From NCBI GenBank assembly GCA_029378245.1, contig JARKIF010000331.1, forward strand, positions 1 through 27,884: a stretch of 27,884 nt of DNA. The letters are read 5' to 3'. This DNA comes from Roridomyces roridus. Its lineage: Eukaryota; Basidiomycota; Agaricomycetes; Agaricales; Mycenaceae. The first letter of the stretch is position 1; each line of letters opens with the position of its first letter. Positions 10,601-20,269 of this stretch are shown here, in pieces. Below the pieces are notes generated by a model. That model was not told the DNA's origin and did not search any database. It worked only from the letters and a program-made list of their open reading frames with translations. Both the position numbers and the translations under genes were made by a program.

Positions 10601-12292
10601 ATGCCGATGTTGACGAGATCCTCGAGGAACTGGTCTAATGCATGGTTCGTGTAACAAACCACGAGGATGGTTTGCCTGGTGCCATCGACTAGAGCCTTGG
10701 CGAGTAATGCACCGATGAACGACTTGCCGGTACCTGAGATTCAAGTCAACAACATGTTCGGATAAGTAGAACACACTCACCTGGAGGCCCTTGAATCAAT
10801 GAAACCTTCTGAGTTAGTGCCGAAAGCAGCGACGCCGCTTGGGAGGAATCAAGAACAATAGACTTTCCCGTGTTCAGCAACTTTCCCACATCGCAGCGAG
10901 GGTCCGAACGAAGTGCATTAACAATGCGAGACGGAGAACGCACTGGCTCCCGGAGGTTGTCGTTCGGGGTCCAGAACAGCAGTTCAGGAGAAAGGGGTAC
11001 GCTCTGCATGCTTTGCAGCGCCTTCAAAACGGGCTCGAATGCAAAAATGGCGGTATCGATCTGGATCAACTTGATATCTTTCGCCGTCTTCAGGCGTAAA
11101 AGAACTTTCGCCGTGGTGACGTCTCCGTCGAGCTGAATGACAAGGGTGGGGGGATTCTGGCACAACAATTCGTCTTCACGGTAGAAGGTAGGGAAGGCCA
11201 CCACTTCGCCATCGACAACGAGACTAGGGCACGACATTAGTCCAACACATCGTTTGCTACAAATATCATTCACCATGTCAGGGATTGATGCTTCAGTTTA
11301 CGACCGAGAGTCTTGAGATGAGCCTTGCGCTCGTCTGGCTTGACTTGATCGAAAAAGGGCAAATCTTTGGTGCATTTCAGGGCAATGCCCCATTTGCAAC
11401 GTCGACCATCTGGTCCGCCATAAATGCCGTCGACGGTGAAGCCGTCAATGATCATTCCCCGGTAGCGACCCTTCTTCTTCTTCAGGGCCAGCTGAACTTC
11501 CTCTTTCATCTCGTACAGCATATCTTCGCGAAGCAACCTGAACTGGCCGTCCAAATAGATAGACGAACGCGAATCGATACTATCAGGATCGTCCAACTCG
11601 AAGCTCGAACGGAGGAACGACGACTTTGTGTAGGCCATTTCGTCTGCAGTGGGAAGGATAGCGATCGCACGAAAGTCTTCAAAGTCATTATCGTGACGCC
11701 CCCCTGGCAGGGAGCCACCTGAGGCAGTGGTAGCGGCATTGCGCGTATCGCGAAATGCCTTGATTTGCTGACCCAACGCAACGGTTTCGGGGACAGGAGA
11801 CGCGAGGATCTTGTCAATGATTGTTGAATCTCGCGCCAAATCGAGGTATGGGTTGGCTGAAGTGGATGTCGTAATAATCATATGGAGGAGTAGCCAGGCG
11901 AAACAGCGCTGAGCATCGTCTTGCAGCTGACCCGCTTGGAAAGCGGAAGTGAACTGAACCCAAAAGATTGGAGGTTCCACTATCTTCACTATGACCTGAT
12001 GCAGAAAGCTGCCACCCGAGATATTGGCTAGACTGGGTGTCTGCATATAAGTTAGAAGCTCGGTGGCTCGGCCATTGAAGAACTTGGCCGAGAGATCGAG
12101 TCGCATGGACTCCTGGATCGAGTTGAGCCCCGCTGGAAGAGAAATGATGCTGTTGATACAGGTCGGGGCGTCCGACTGCACACAAATGGCCTCGATGAAG
12201 GTGGGATTGTTCTGCGCGGAAAGTTTCTGCCTGCCATTGAGGACCTCTTGTAGGAGCTTGTCCAGCCTGGCTTTACGGGCTGGGTTAGCCAT
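4700..12292 (-). CDS. ZNFX1/Hrr1-type SF1 helicase fused to NF-X1-like Cys region and three CbbX/SpoVK-type AAA+ ATPase domains
   Basis: Thirteen exons: 12292-11274, 11223-10781, 10733-9863, 9812-9244, 9195-8859, 8801-8029, 7977-7802, 7751-7031, 6985-6876, 6823-6659, 6609-6118, 6070-5885, 5833-4700. They join in frame to 2331 residues. The helicase has motif I GPPGTGKS (485-492), Ia VVCYTNHALDQF, II VEEAGE (about 749), III GDHLQLRP, V NYQGEESDIVVLS (about 970) and VI RLNVLLSRARN. Cys/His motifs CPDGGCQEPC and CGHPCPLKCH follow (about 1060-1130), then a coiled coil. AAA+ modules have Walker A at 1333-1340, 1609-1616 and 1890-1897, Walker B ending at Glu1396, Glu1673 and Glu1954, arginine-finger motifs GLSSR/GLSRR/GLSSR and GNAR-type motifs. 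A tail has 18-nt repeats, a coiled coil and a terminal CVQGFQW...GYRCAGG module. Helicase relatives act in RNA interference; the AAA+ family remodels protein complexes. The combined function is unknown. Intron 12 is GC-AG. Confidence 0.93.
5159..5212 (-). repeat. Three tandem copies of an 18-nt coding repeat
   Basis: On the plus strand the unit begins GTTCTGAGATG and recurs at 5159, 5177 and 5195 with a few substitutions. On the minus strand it encodes Ser-Gln-Asn-(Ala/Thr)-Pro-(Thr/Ser) repeats in the low-complexity linker between the third AAA+ module and the C-terminal coiled coil of the helicase/AAA protein. It is a short coding minisatellite and probably varies in copy number between strains. 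Confidence 0.8.
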
Positions 12293-12616
12293 CCTGGTTG
12301 TACGAGGGGAAGCTGGAGAAGCTGTGGGACAGTGGCCGTAAACCGGCGCCTTCGGGCGCTTATTCTAAATCGAGGGTGCCTTGTGCCCGCTGCATTGTTT
12401 CTCGCATCTGGCATTGGACCCACAAAAGATCCAGATTTCCGCATGCCCGTCGAGTCAGAGCGTCGGAGTTGATAGAGACGGGTAATATTTGAGCAGTCGG
12501 CGGTTCATGTCGTGGATATCCAGCAAATGCATAATTGCACGAAGAGGAAGAATGAGGTGGTGGGCGTTTAACGAGCGTCTAACTTTCTTCTTTCGGACAT
12601 CAACCACTGAGCTCAA
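12293..12616. promoter_or_regulatory. Divergent intergenic promoter region
   Basis: This 324-nt gap separates the start codons of the minus-strand helicase/AAA gene and the plus-strand Arg-Glu/Met-Gly protein gene, so it must hold both promoters and both 5' leaders. I see no convincing TATA box, repeat or RNA gene in it. The assignment rests on position alone. Confidence 0.55.
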
Positions 12617-13675
12617 ATGGCGCCCGGACGACCAGTAAAGTCCATAAAGATCCGTGCCCCACGACACAACGCCCAGCGCGTCGGTGCCAAGCTAGCCGCT
12701 GAAGTCGAAGCCCAGTCTCGAGCCCAAAACATTCGAGCCGACATTTACCAACCCAACAGCGAATCGGCAGCAGCACTGAACCAAGCCATTGTGCGTTTTC
12801 CTCCCAACCACCACTTTTGAGCAGTCTTCCCATCGTCGTATACGCAGGAAAGCGCGTCAGAATGGAACTCGATGTTAATAACAGCCCGAGCAGAACGGGG
12901 ACCACAGTGGGATACAGGCACTCAACAGTGCGTGTCCTACAGCACTTTGCAGAGTGTATATTGACTACTCTGTAGATTCCTCGTGGACGAATACTCTGAC
13001 TTGTACTACGACTCGACACCTCTCTTTGAAGCCGTCAAGAAGCAGACGGACGCTGAGAACGCGGAAGAGCAGAAGCAGCGCCAGCAGGCCCAACAACAAC
13101 ACCAACAGGCTCAGCAAGCTCACCGCGAGAGGGAACGAGAGCGCGAACGAGAACGAGAACGTGAACGCGACTTGCATCTACAAAGCGTGCAGCCCATGGG
13201 AATGGCTCGCGAGTCGCCACAACGGCCATACGGCGGCGGTGGGGGCGGCCCGTATGGCCCTGGACCTGGGTATCCCGGGACTCCTGGCGGTGGAATGCCG
13301 CCAAACATGGGCAACATCCGTGGAAGCCCTTATGCAGGCGGCGGCGTGCCCTTCACTCCCGGCAACGTCGCTCAATCAGGGTATTACAACAGCAACGGAA
13401 TGCAGCAGTCGCCCGCGAGGATGGGCGGCATGGGTATGGGCGGAATGGATTCGCCCATGGGAATGATGCGTGGCATGGGCGGTGGCATGCCAATGGGAGC
13501 TATGGGCATGGGTAGCCCCGACCTTGGTTCAATGGGCATGCAGCCTGGCATGGGCATGTCGTCCAGTATGCGCGGCGGCGGTGGAGGAAATATGAACATG
13601 GCTCCTCCTTCACGTAGGGTTACGCGTGGCAGGGAGTTTGACGAGGACGCATATAATCCGGCGCTGGATCGTTAA
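12617..13675 (+). CDS. Small protein with Arg-Glu repeat and Met/Gly-rich disordered tail, function unknown
   Basis: Three exons, 12617-12790, 12848-12927 and 12976-13675, join in frame (phases 0 and 2) to 317 residues. The N-terminal third looks folded and conserved in style: basic MAPGRPVKSIKIRAPRHNAQR, an Ala/Gln-rich helix, then SEWNSMLITARAERGPQWDTG and FLVDEYSDLYYDSTPLFEAV. A Gln-rich helix follows and then an almost perfect (Arg-Glu) tract at about 13128-13170. The last about 160 residues are Gly/Met/Pro-rich with many GMGG and MGMG units. The end, RRVTRGREFDEDAYNPALDR, is charged. RE dipeptide tracts occur in RNA-processing proteins and Met/Gly-rich tails can phase-separate, but I do not recognise the family and assign no function. 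It is divergently transcribed from the helicase gene and convergent with the gene ending at 13727. Confidence 0.85.
13128..13170 (+). repeat. Arg-Glu coding repeat, (GARCGN)n type
   Basis: A run of alternating GAR and CGN/AGG codons encodes about seven consecutive Arg-Glu pairs inside the gene at 12617-13675. The codons vary (CGA, CGC, CGT, AGG), so the dipeptide, not just the DNA, seems to be maintained. Confidence 0.75.
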
Positions 13676-13726
13676 GGCATACTGTATTTCCAAGTGTATC
13701 ATATAAAACCCTACAGAAACTATCTC
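13676..13726. other. Convergent 3' junction of 51 nt
   Basis: The stop of the plus-strand Met/Gly protein (13675) and the stop of the minus-strand membrane protein (13727) are only 51 nt apart. The two transcripts almost certainly overlap at their 3' ends as antisense tails. No separate terminator structure is evident. Confidence 0.6.
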
Positions 13727-14675
13727 TCAGAACGGCTGCCCATTGCCCAACGGAACACGACTATTCGTAAGAACACGCCCTCGTGCCGCCAAACTGATGC
13801 CCGGAGGAAGCGCAACACGTCTCACATCGCCCTCCCCTGCAACATAAACCCGAGCACGCGACGGAATGTGCATGTCCGCCTTGACTGTATTGGCCGAAAC
13901 AGAGCGAGGCGCCATAACGGGACGCAGCGCGAGCGTCGAGGACGGAAAGGTGCCACTGCGACTGCGGCCTAGAGGTCCTAGTCCTTGCGATGCAGCAGCC
14001 TGGGGCCGCCTGGGACTGGGCATGCCGAGTTGATTGAACTGAACGCGCGGGATGCTGGACGATTTCGAGCCAGGGATGGAAGACGCAGGCAAGGCCGGGG
14101 ATGGGAGCGTCAATGACGGGCTTCGAGAGCTGAGGGGCGGCGGGAAACGGAAATCGTTCAAGGGACTGCTGGGTTGCGACGCGTATGCCGGTGGGGGTGG
14201 CGTCAGGGTGCCAGGCGATAGATGTGGAATGAGTGAACCGCGGGCAAAGGAGGAGGGCTGACGCTTCAGGCGCGGGGCTACTGGGAAACCACTCGATATC
14301 TTGTAATCCTCTTTCGCGTCATGCGTCGAAAAGCGTTCTCGCGAACGAAAGTGTAGCCAGGAGAGAAGCTTGGTCGTTTCTTCGTCCGACGATCCACGTT
14401 GTTCGGCGTCTCTGGCTGCGCGGGCTCGGCGTTCGCGGAAGAGAGGGTACAGGTAGAACCACATGAAACACAAAAAGAGGAGGAGACTGATGACGAGCGC
14501 GGTCACTAAGGAAAGCGTCAGTCCAGCGCGCGTTTCTGAATGGCCAAGTCTCACCGCTGATAGTGTTTATGGGTTGGACTCGGACGCGGATAATCTCGCC
14601 GTTGATAGTGGGCCCCACGTCGAGAATCAAGGGACTGCCAAATATCGAATACGCCAGGTCTTCTCTACGCCACAT
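13727..14675 (-). CDS. Single-pass membrane protein with Pro/Ser-rich cytosolic tail, function unknown
   Basis: Two exons, 14675-14555 and 14505-13727, with a 49-nt phase-1 intron (GTGAGA...CTTAG), encode 299 residues. Residues 1-40 (MWRREDLAYSIFGSPLILDV...) are short and soluble. A single strongly hydrophobic helix lies at about 41-63 (VTALVISLLLFLCFMWFYLY) and is followed at once by RERRARAARDAEQR, a positive-inside cluster that places the tail in the cytosol. The remaining about 220 residues are disordered and rich in Pro, Ser and Arg (TPPPPAYAS, SPSLTLPSPALP), with many SP/TP sites. There is no N-terminal signal peptide, so the helix itself is the likely signal anchor. I recognise no family. 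The splice removes the apparent stop between the helix and the first exon. Confidence 0.8.
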
Positions 14676-14820
14676 ATTGAAGAGTAAGGACAGTGGTAGC
14701 AGCGAGTGTGGGTGAAACGAGGGTGTAGTGGTGGGTGTACAGAGAGAAGAGGTGTTGGGTGGCTGACATGATCCCAAGAAACAGAAATACACATTCAATG
14801 GTACAAGGATACACGAACTA

Positions 14821-15555
14821 TCATACACTCGACCCCTGCTTATTCCAGTCCGCACTTTGACGCCGCGACAAGAAGAAATTGACGATTTCCGTTCCACAAA
14901 AAAGTGCATACAGGACAAGCTGAAACGAATGAGCAGTGGCGGCGAGATGGCAGCAAGACACGCACCATGACTGCATTGTCGAGGAACTGGTCGCTGCTCG
15001 GGTAGCGCGAGTTGTTGGCCGTGTTGGGGTGCAAAGTCTCCAGTCGATGCAACCGTACAGTTTTAATAAGCTCGAATAGAGCCATGAAGAACCAATACAC
15101 GGCGAGTATCTGCGAAACGTTCAGTGTACAGAGCGGGGATCCGGTGCGGAGGACTCAACGGAAATCATGGCCTTTGTCCGACTTGCCCGCTCGCGCCACA
15201 GTACGGTGAAGACGAGTAGGAGGGCGACTGTATTGACTGGAAGTAGCCCAACTCCCAACTGTTCGAGGGCAAGGCGAATGATTTCAAGAACAGACATCGC
15301 AATTTGTGCAGCGACGAGGACGAGGTAGGTGATGTGCAACCACTTGATTGGAATCGAGGTACTAGGCGTAGTCTGCCTCCGGAAGTAGAAGTAGTACACT
15401 CCAAAGGCGACTATGAGGACAAAAGACGGGAGAGGGACAATTGCGGTGTCCAGGAGGCAGGTGGAAGGTGCTCCCTAGAGAAAATGAGCACAGAATCGGT
15501 GGCCCGGAGAGGACGTGCCTACAGGCAAAGGGAATCTGTTCGCTGAACAAAGCAT
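14821..15555 (-). CDS. Five-helix membrane protein resembling an isolated ABCC-type TMD0 domain
   Basis: Four exons, 15555-15523, 15474-15160, 15109-14966 and 14919-14821, all with phase-0 introns of 46-50 nt, encode 196 residues. Five hydrophobic helices are visible at about 21-40, 53-75, 80-102, 117-134 and 160-178. A Cys-containing N-terminal stretch (GAPSTCLLDTAIVPLPSFVL) and a short tail ending SRRQSADWNKQ complete it. Five helices, the C..D....LPS entry and the basic loop between helices 1 and 2 recall the TMD0 domain that precedes the core of MRP/YCF1-type (ABCC) transporters. No second membrane domain or nucleotide-binding domain follows: the next gene begins 145 nt downstream and is unrelated. 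The resemblance is my inference from topology and motif style. The start at 15555 sits in TCCACCATG; an upstream in-frame ATG at 15702 is possible. Confidence 0.75.
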
Positions 15556-15723
15556 GGTGGAAGTGGTTGAAGGAAAGAGAAAGACAGGGACAATGACATT
15601 CTTGTGCGGTGCTAGGGGTTGTTGCAGCTTGTTTGCATCTTGTTTGATCCCCGCCTTTTGTTGTGATCCGCCTTTCGTTCCATTGTTCTGATCACGATAC
15701 ATGGTTGGTAGACTATCAATAGA

Positions 15724-18700
15724 CTATTGCTGAAGCTGGCCCCGTTGCACCGCCCAAAGCTGCACTTCTGCACCAGCTGAAGACGCAAACATCGCATTTC
15801 CCGGGTTCCATGTCATAATCGGAATAGCAGCAGGTTTCCTGGGATCGACATCATGGTCACTGATGGCGATCGCCGGGAGAGTTGAATTCAGGAGGCTCCC
15901 CTCATCCCTCCTCCATATTCGAATAGATCCACCTGTAGACGTCAAGCTCGATTCTACTCCTGGGTGGGAAAATCACGCACCGGAGGTCGCACAAGCCACA
16001 AACTCATCCCGAGTACCCACAAAATGAGGACGCCCGGCAAAACGCTCTTTGCCAACACCCGAGAAACAATGCTTGAAGGATATCCGACCACTCTCAAAGG
16101 ACCACAATTCCGGCGGTGCCTGATTCCCAAACCCCAGCAGAACTCGACCATCGGATGAAACATCCATCCAGCGGACATCCCGGAGTAAAGGGAATGACCT
16201 GCGTCGATCAGCAAGAGCGAAAGTTGGCGAAAGAAAAATATCTTACCCCACCAATTTGCCGGTAGAAAGCTGGTAACTTACCACGGATCGGATTGGTTGT
16301 CGCGGAAAACGTATTTCTTCATGTGTTCGGGACCTATGCCCCGCAACGACGAGGACACAATCTCCTGGCGGGACTACCGCAAAGGTGTAGACGTCCGTGT
16401 CAAACACAAGTACCTGATCGCGGCTCAGATGCCCGCCATCCTCAATGGTCTGGAGTGATTGAGCCGACCGGAAAGCTGTGAACGAAGAATGCTCACAAAT
16501 TGAATGAGGCTTTCATCGGTCAGTACCAGGAAAGCTGAATTGCTCAACCATTGGATCTTTTTGATGGCCTTCCCGATCCATCCCTTGTGCCGCTTTTTCA
16601 GCTTGTCCTGCAGATTTGGCTCAGCGAGCGACAATGAGATTTGTCAATATTCTTACCTGCCTGACCTCCCACAACTCGACGCCACCACTGACGCGGATGA
16701 GAAACCAAGCTTCATCTGGGGACCAGGCCAGCTGTCTGATTTGACCAAACGGATGCATCAGAGCCTGGTGCAGTATCATCTGCGGCTGTGAGGAGTATCA
16801 AGTGATGAAGCTTTATGGGAGCAATACACGTACCTCGACTCGATAGATGTAACATATAGAACGAGTAGACGCGGCGAACCAATTTCCTTTGGAGGAAAAT
16901 TGGACATGACGAACGTGCTGCACTGCGTCTTCATTCTTGCCCACCGTGAGTACTCTTTGGAGACCAAGTTCTGAGAACACGGTATCAGAATAGCCCACCG
17001 CGCTATTCCCTGAACCCATCCGCGAGAGCCCAAGGATCTGGACACCAAAAGACCCGTCTATTGATGTAGGGGATTCGACGCTCGCGGAAATAGAGGGCCG
17101 GGGGAACGAACGCGTAGGTAGTGAGGTCGGCAGGGGTCTCCAGACGAGATATTCATACAAAAACATTCCCCAGGTGTTTTCAAATTTCTCGTGCGCTTCA
17201 CGGAGCCATAGTTGTCGGCGAAGGCGAGAAAAGTCCCATCTTTCCCAAGCAAACCTACATAGAGATAAATGACCTTCATAAATGCGAACAGACGTGGAGT
17301 TACCACACGGAAATGGATCCTAACCCAAGGGCAACGATAGCCATGAGAGTCGAGACGACCACCTTGGTGATCCGATTCTGAGTAAGAAAACAAAGCAAAG
17401 GAGGCCCGCCAGGAAAGACAGAACGGACATCGAAAGGAGGATAATTGGAGCTGGTTTGAACCAGATCCTCACCCACCAAGGAACTCGACGCCGAGGTGTA
17501 CTGCTGTTCGGTACATGAGATCTCGCAGCTTTTCACGCAAAACAAATCGCTTACTATATTGCTTGCCTCCAAGTCATCGCGAGCAAGCTATTGATGGCTG
17601 AGGAAACGCTGAGAACGAGAGAACTGAACCATAGGGTGTTCACAGCGATTTGCAGAGGGGAGGTGATGTCTGCGAATGAGTACTGAATTGTTGACACTTG
17701 GAAAGGCATCAGGTTATCTCTAAGTGAATATACGCCCGTCCACACCTGTAACAGCCGAAAAGAAGGTGGCAATGGTGGCAGAATTCAGGAGAATTTGTGT
17801 CGTATGTTTTTGCGCGTAACTTATTTCATGCACACCTGGAAAAATATCAGAGTAGTCCGCGTCAATGACTTTTATTTACCAGTTTCAACAAAGTCGCAAA
17901 GGCGTCGGGTAACGTTTCCCAGTTCCATGTTTGTGTCAAACAAGAGTTCTCGCACACAACGAAGGAATTCCGGGGAATATTCTGCCCGAATGAGCGAATG
18001 AGCAACACCATCGACTGTTCGACGAACCGTAGGGTCCAAGAAGGTTAAGCCACACCTGTGGTGGAATGAGGTTTGTTGATTGCACAGTAAGAGGTTTGTA
18101 CCAGTAAATGCTGCTCGAGAGCAACGAGGCAATGTCTCCGCTCGTTGTCTGTTACAAATTCCGGAAAGTCGTCCCATGCTTGAGAAAAAACGCCGACGGC
18201 GTTGACCAAGCGCTCAAGGTCCCTGTGCACCCAGGTCTCGGCCGGATAATACGGAGTTTGTGGGGTTTTGTTGAGAGTCCGATTGAACAGGCGTTCGATC
18301 TGAGCTTCATCATCTAGGAGATGTCGTACACTCGATAATTGCTGTCCGAGTTCGCGAGCGCCCTTGTACAACCCCAAGGACGAGCCAAGTTGTCGGACAG
18401 AGCTCGCAAACATCTCAAGTTGCCGTTCCAAGACTTGGCAACTTTCCCCAAAGTCGTGAATCATTTCATAGACATCTCTGTCCTGATCAAAGCCAGCGCG
18501 ATACGCGGGGGCTGTTGGATGAATGGCAAAGTCGGAAACAACCGAAACACCTAGGTAGGTAGAAATTCTTGGCGATATTTTTAGGGAGGAGGGTAAGATT
18601 CTCACTAGCCGAATGGAGGTCCTCGCTATCCATGGAAGCACTCGTGTATGGCTAGGTCAGATCCAGAACTTGGCCCGTCCCGTTGACTTGGAGTGCGGTG

Positions 18701-19000
18701 GCAGAGTTACGAGACGTGGCGCTTAATAGCATTTTGATTCCAGATTTTGGAGATTTTGCATCCGGTGAGAAGAACAGCTCTGCAATGGTCCACGTTCCAA
18801 GAAAAGTGGAGGAACTCGTAGTGTTCAAATATACTTTGTGGTGAGAAGAGAAACTGAGAAGCGGGCCGAATGATGGCTGTGATGCGCCATCTGAATCTTT
18901 GTCTTGACCACTCCAACTCAAAGTCGGTGGTCTCCCGGGACTTCAGAAATCCACTCAGTCTGGTTCGCCATTCAACACTCTCAACTTCAACTCTATTCAA
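15724..19000 (-). pseudogene. Membrane-anchored WD40-repeat protein of an Agaricomycete family, apparently disrupted
   Basis: Coding segments on the minus strand: N-terminal pieces 19000-18655, then 18633-18606, 18550-18102, 18055-17880, 17835-17746, 17696-17555, 17500-17304, 17254-16834, 16785-16657, 16607-16497, 16449-16247, 16198-15981 and 15932-15724. Together they resemble one protein: an N-terminal beta-rich region (FLGTWTIAELFFSP), a helical region, a membrane section (LLNSATIATFFSAVT; NTLWFSSLVLSVSSAINSLL; PAPIILLSMSVLSFLAGLL) leading to WFAWERW, then WD40-like blades (VRHVQFSSKGNWFAAS, DVRWMDVSSDGRVLLGF, PIMTWNPGNAMFASS). Four lesions are seen: a frame change near 18860-18880 with likely loss of sequence, an in-frame TAG at 18652-18654, a +1 change near 18031-18046 and a -1 change near 17379-17390. 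In-frame alternatives exist for the last two (a 68-nt and a 47-nt intron), but they delete conserved-looking residues. A shortened gene starting at the ATG at 18633 cannot be excluded. Confidence 0.6.
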
Positions 19001-20269
19001 TGTGTTCCGTCGATAGCGGCAAGAGACCGCACCCTCCCGTCCTCCGACTCCCGAATTACCTCCGATGGGCTGGGCATAACGGCTACACTTACTCTCCTAC
19101 TTTAACCTGGTGCTTTCTGGCCGTCCCCGGTGGTGCCCGCCAGACTCTGCAGCCGACACTCAGGCACGAGGATAGTGATGCCCGCGCACCGATATTCTGA
19201 GGCAAACTCTCTCAGATGAGCGGACAATAGAATCAGTCTGGACTGATTTTTCATCCTCCCGTTGTCCTCCCGTCTTTCTCTCTGTCTCCACCTCTGACGT
19301 TTGACAAGCATCTTGCTTGGACATGGGACTACTTTTCTTTCACAACTTGGAATGGGTGAGAAAAGATTTTACGGTGTGGGAGACGCTCATAACAATGGAT
19401 TTTCAGCCCAGCGCTGCTTTGCACCGAAATAGAGAGCCATTGCATGAAACTCGACAACGTTTGCATGAGTTATCTGTTAAAGCTGTTCAGACCCTGTGCG
19501 TGGTCACCGGTCACTACTAGCTGCGGGACGTGGATCTCTGTTAAGTGGTTGGGGTCGGACGAAAAAAGATCACTGTTCATCAAGAGAACCTCCAAAAGAC
19601 AGACCGTACCTTTTTTATAATTCTTCTCCGTTGCTCCGTTTTCCGGAATACGCAGCTACACCACCAAGGGGTTGATTCCTGAACTTTAATCTTGGTATGG
19701 CCACTCTTTGTTTAACCCAGCGCTGAGCAGTGGTGACCTCCGACAGAATAGGAAGCAGCTACTTTCCGCCGGGATCCTCGCGTGTATCATCATCACCGCC
19801 GGCCGGTCTTCTCTCTGATACGTCCTTCTCTTTCAAAATGAACGCGCCTCTATCTTGGTTTGATATCTGCCAACAGTGGATAGATTGCAAAAATACCCAA
19901 CCGTAACAGGTCTGCCATTCAACGACGTGCGGGCGGTACTGGTGAGAGCGCCTTTCTTTACTCATGCCAACCACTCTTACGCAGCAACGTCTATCAGGAA
20001 TGCGGTATTCCTGTGAGTTCGGAATTCACTCTCCGACCGTTGATAGTGCGACGAGCGCTGATTGGTGGAGTCGTGGGTCCCATGTACCCCTTTGTGGACC
20101 AATACGTGGCTATGCTCGTGCCTCTCAAGCGGGTATAGTAGCTCCGCGATAGGTAGCTTTATCCCAGGAGTTCCAGCGCTGATGTGGAAGTGGTAATGTC
20201 ATATAAACCTGTTCCTCAGCGACGCAGTGCCTCGCCACATCTCTTGACTCCCGACCACTATCCCGAGCG
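19001..20269. other. Intergenic stretch of about 1.27 kb, no gene seen
   Basis: Both strands were read for family motifs, tRNA-like arms and splice-joined frames. Only short open frames without recognisable content occur (longest about 70 codons). The left part must contain whatever promoter the adjacent WD40 gene had. The right end holds the promoter of the seven-helix protein gene. No transposon ends, long repeats or RNA genes were recognised. Confidence 0.5.
20201..20208 (+). promoter_or_regulatory. TATA-like box of the seven-helix membrane protein gene
   Basis: The sequence ATATAAAC lies 62-69 nt upstream of the ATG at 20270, a spacing usual for a fungal TATA box with a short leader. It is the only clear TATA match in the surrounding intergenic region. 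Function is inferred from position and sequence only. Confidence 0.45.

Noticed and set aside
15556..15702. Upstream in-frame ATG (15702) as the start of the five-helix protein
   Set aside because: The extra 49 residues are Gln/Lys-rich with no family character, and the ATG at 15555 has a better context (TCCACCATG). This remains possible but is less likely.
18652..19000. A separate small gene joining 19000 to 18652 by a 55-nt intron
   Set aside because: A phase-matching splice (GTCAAG...TCTCAG) exists, but it deletes the conserved-looking RQRFRWRITAI. The frame after the TAG continues directly into the WD40 gene, so both parts look like one damaged gene.
19317..19520. 67-codon open frame in the large intergenic gap
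   Set aside because: It has no recognisable motif, unremarkable composition and no splice partners. It is of the length expected by chance.
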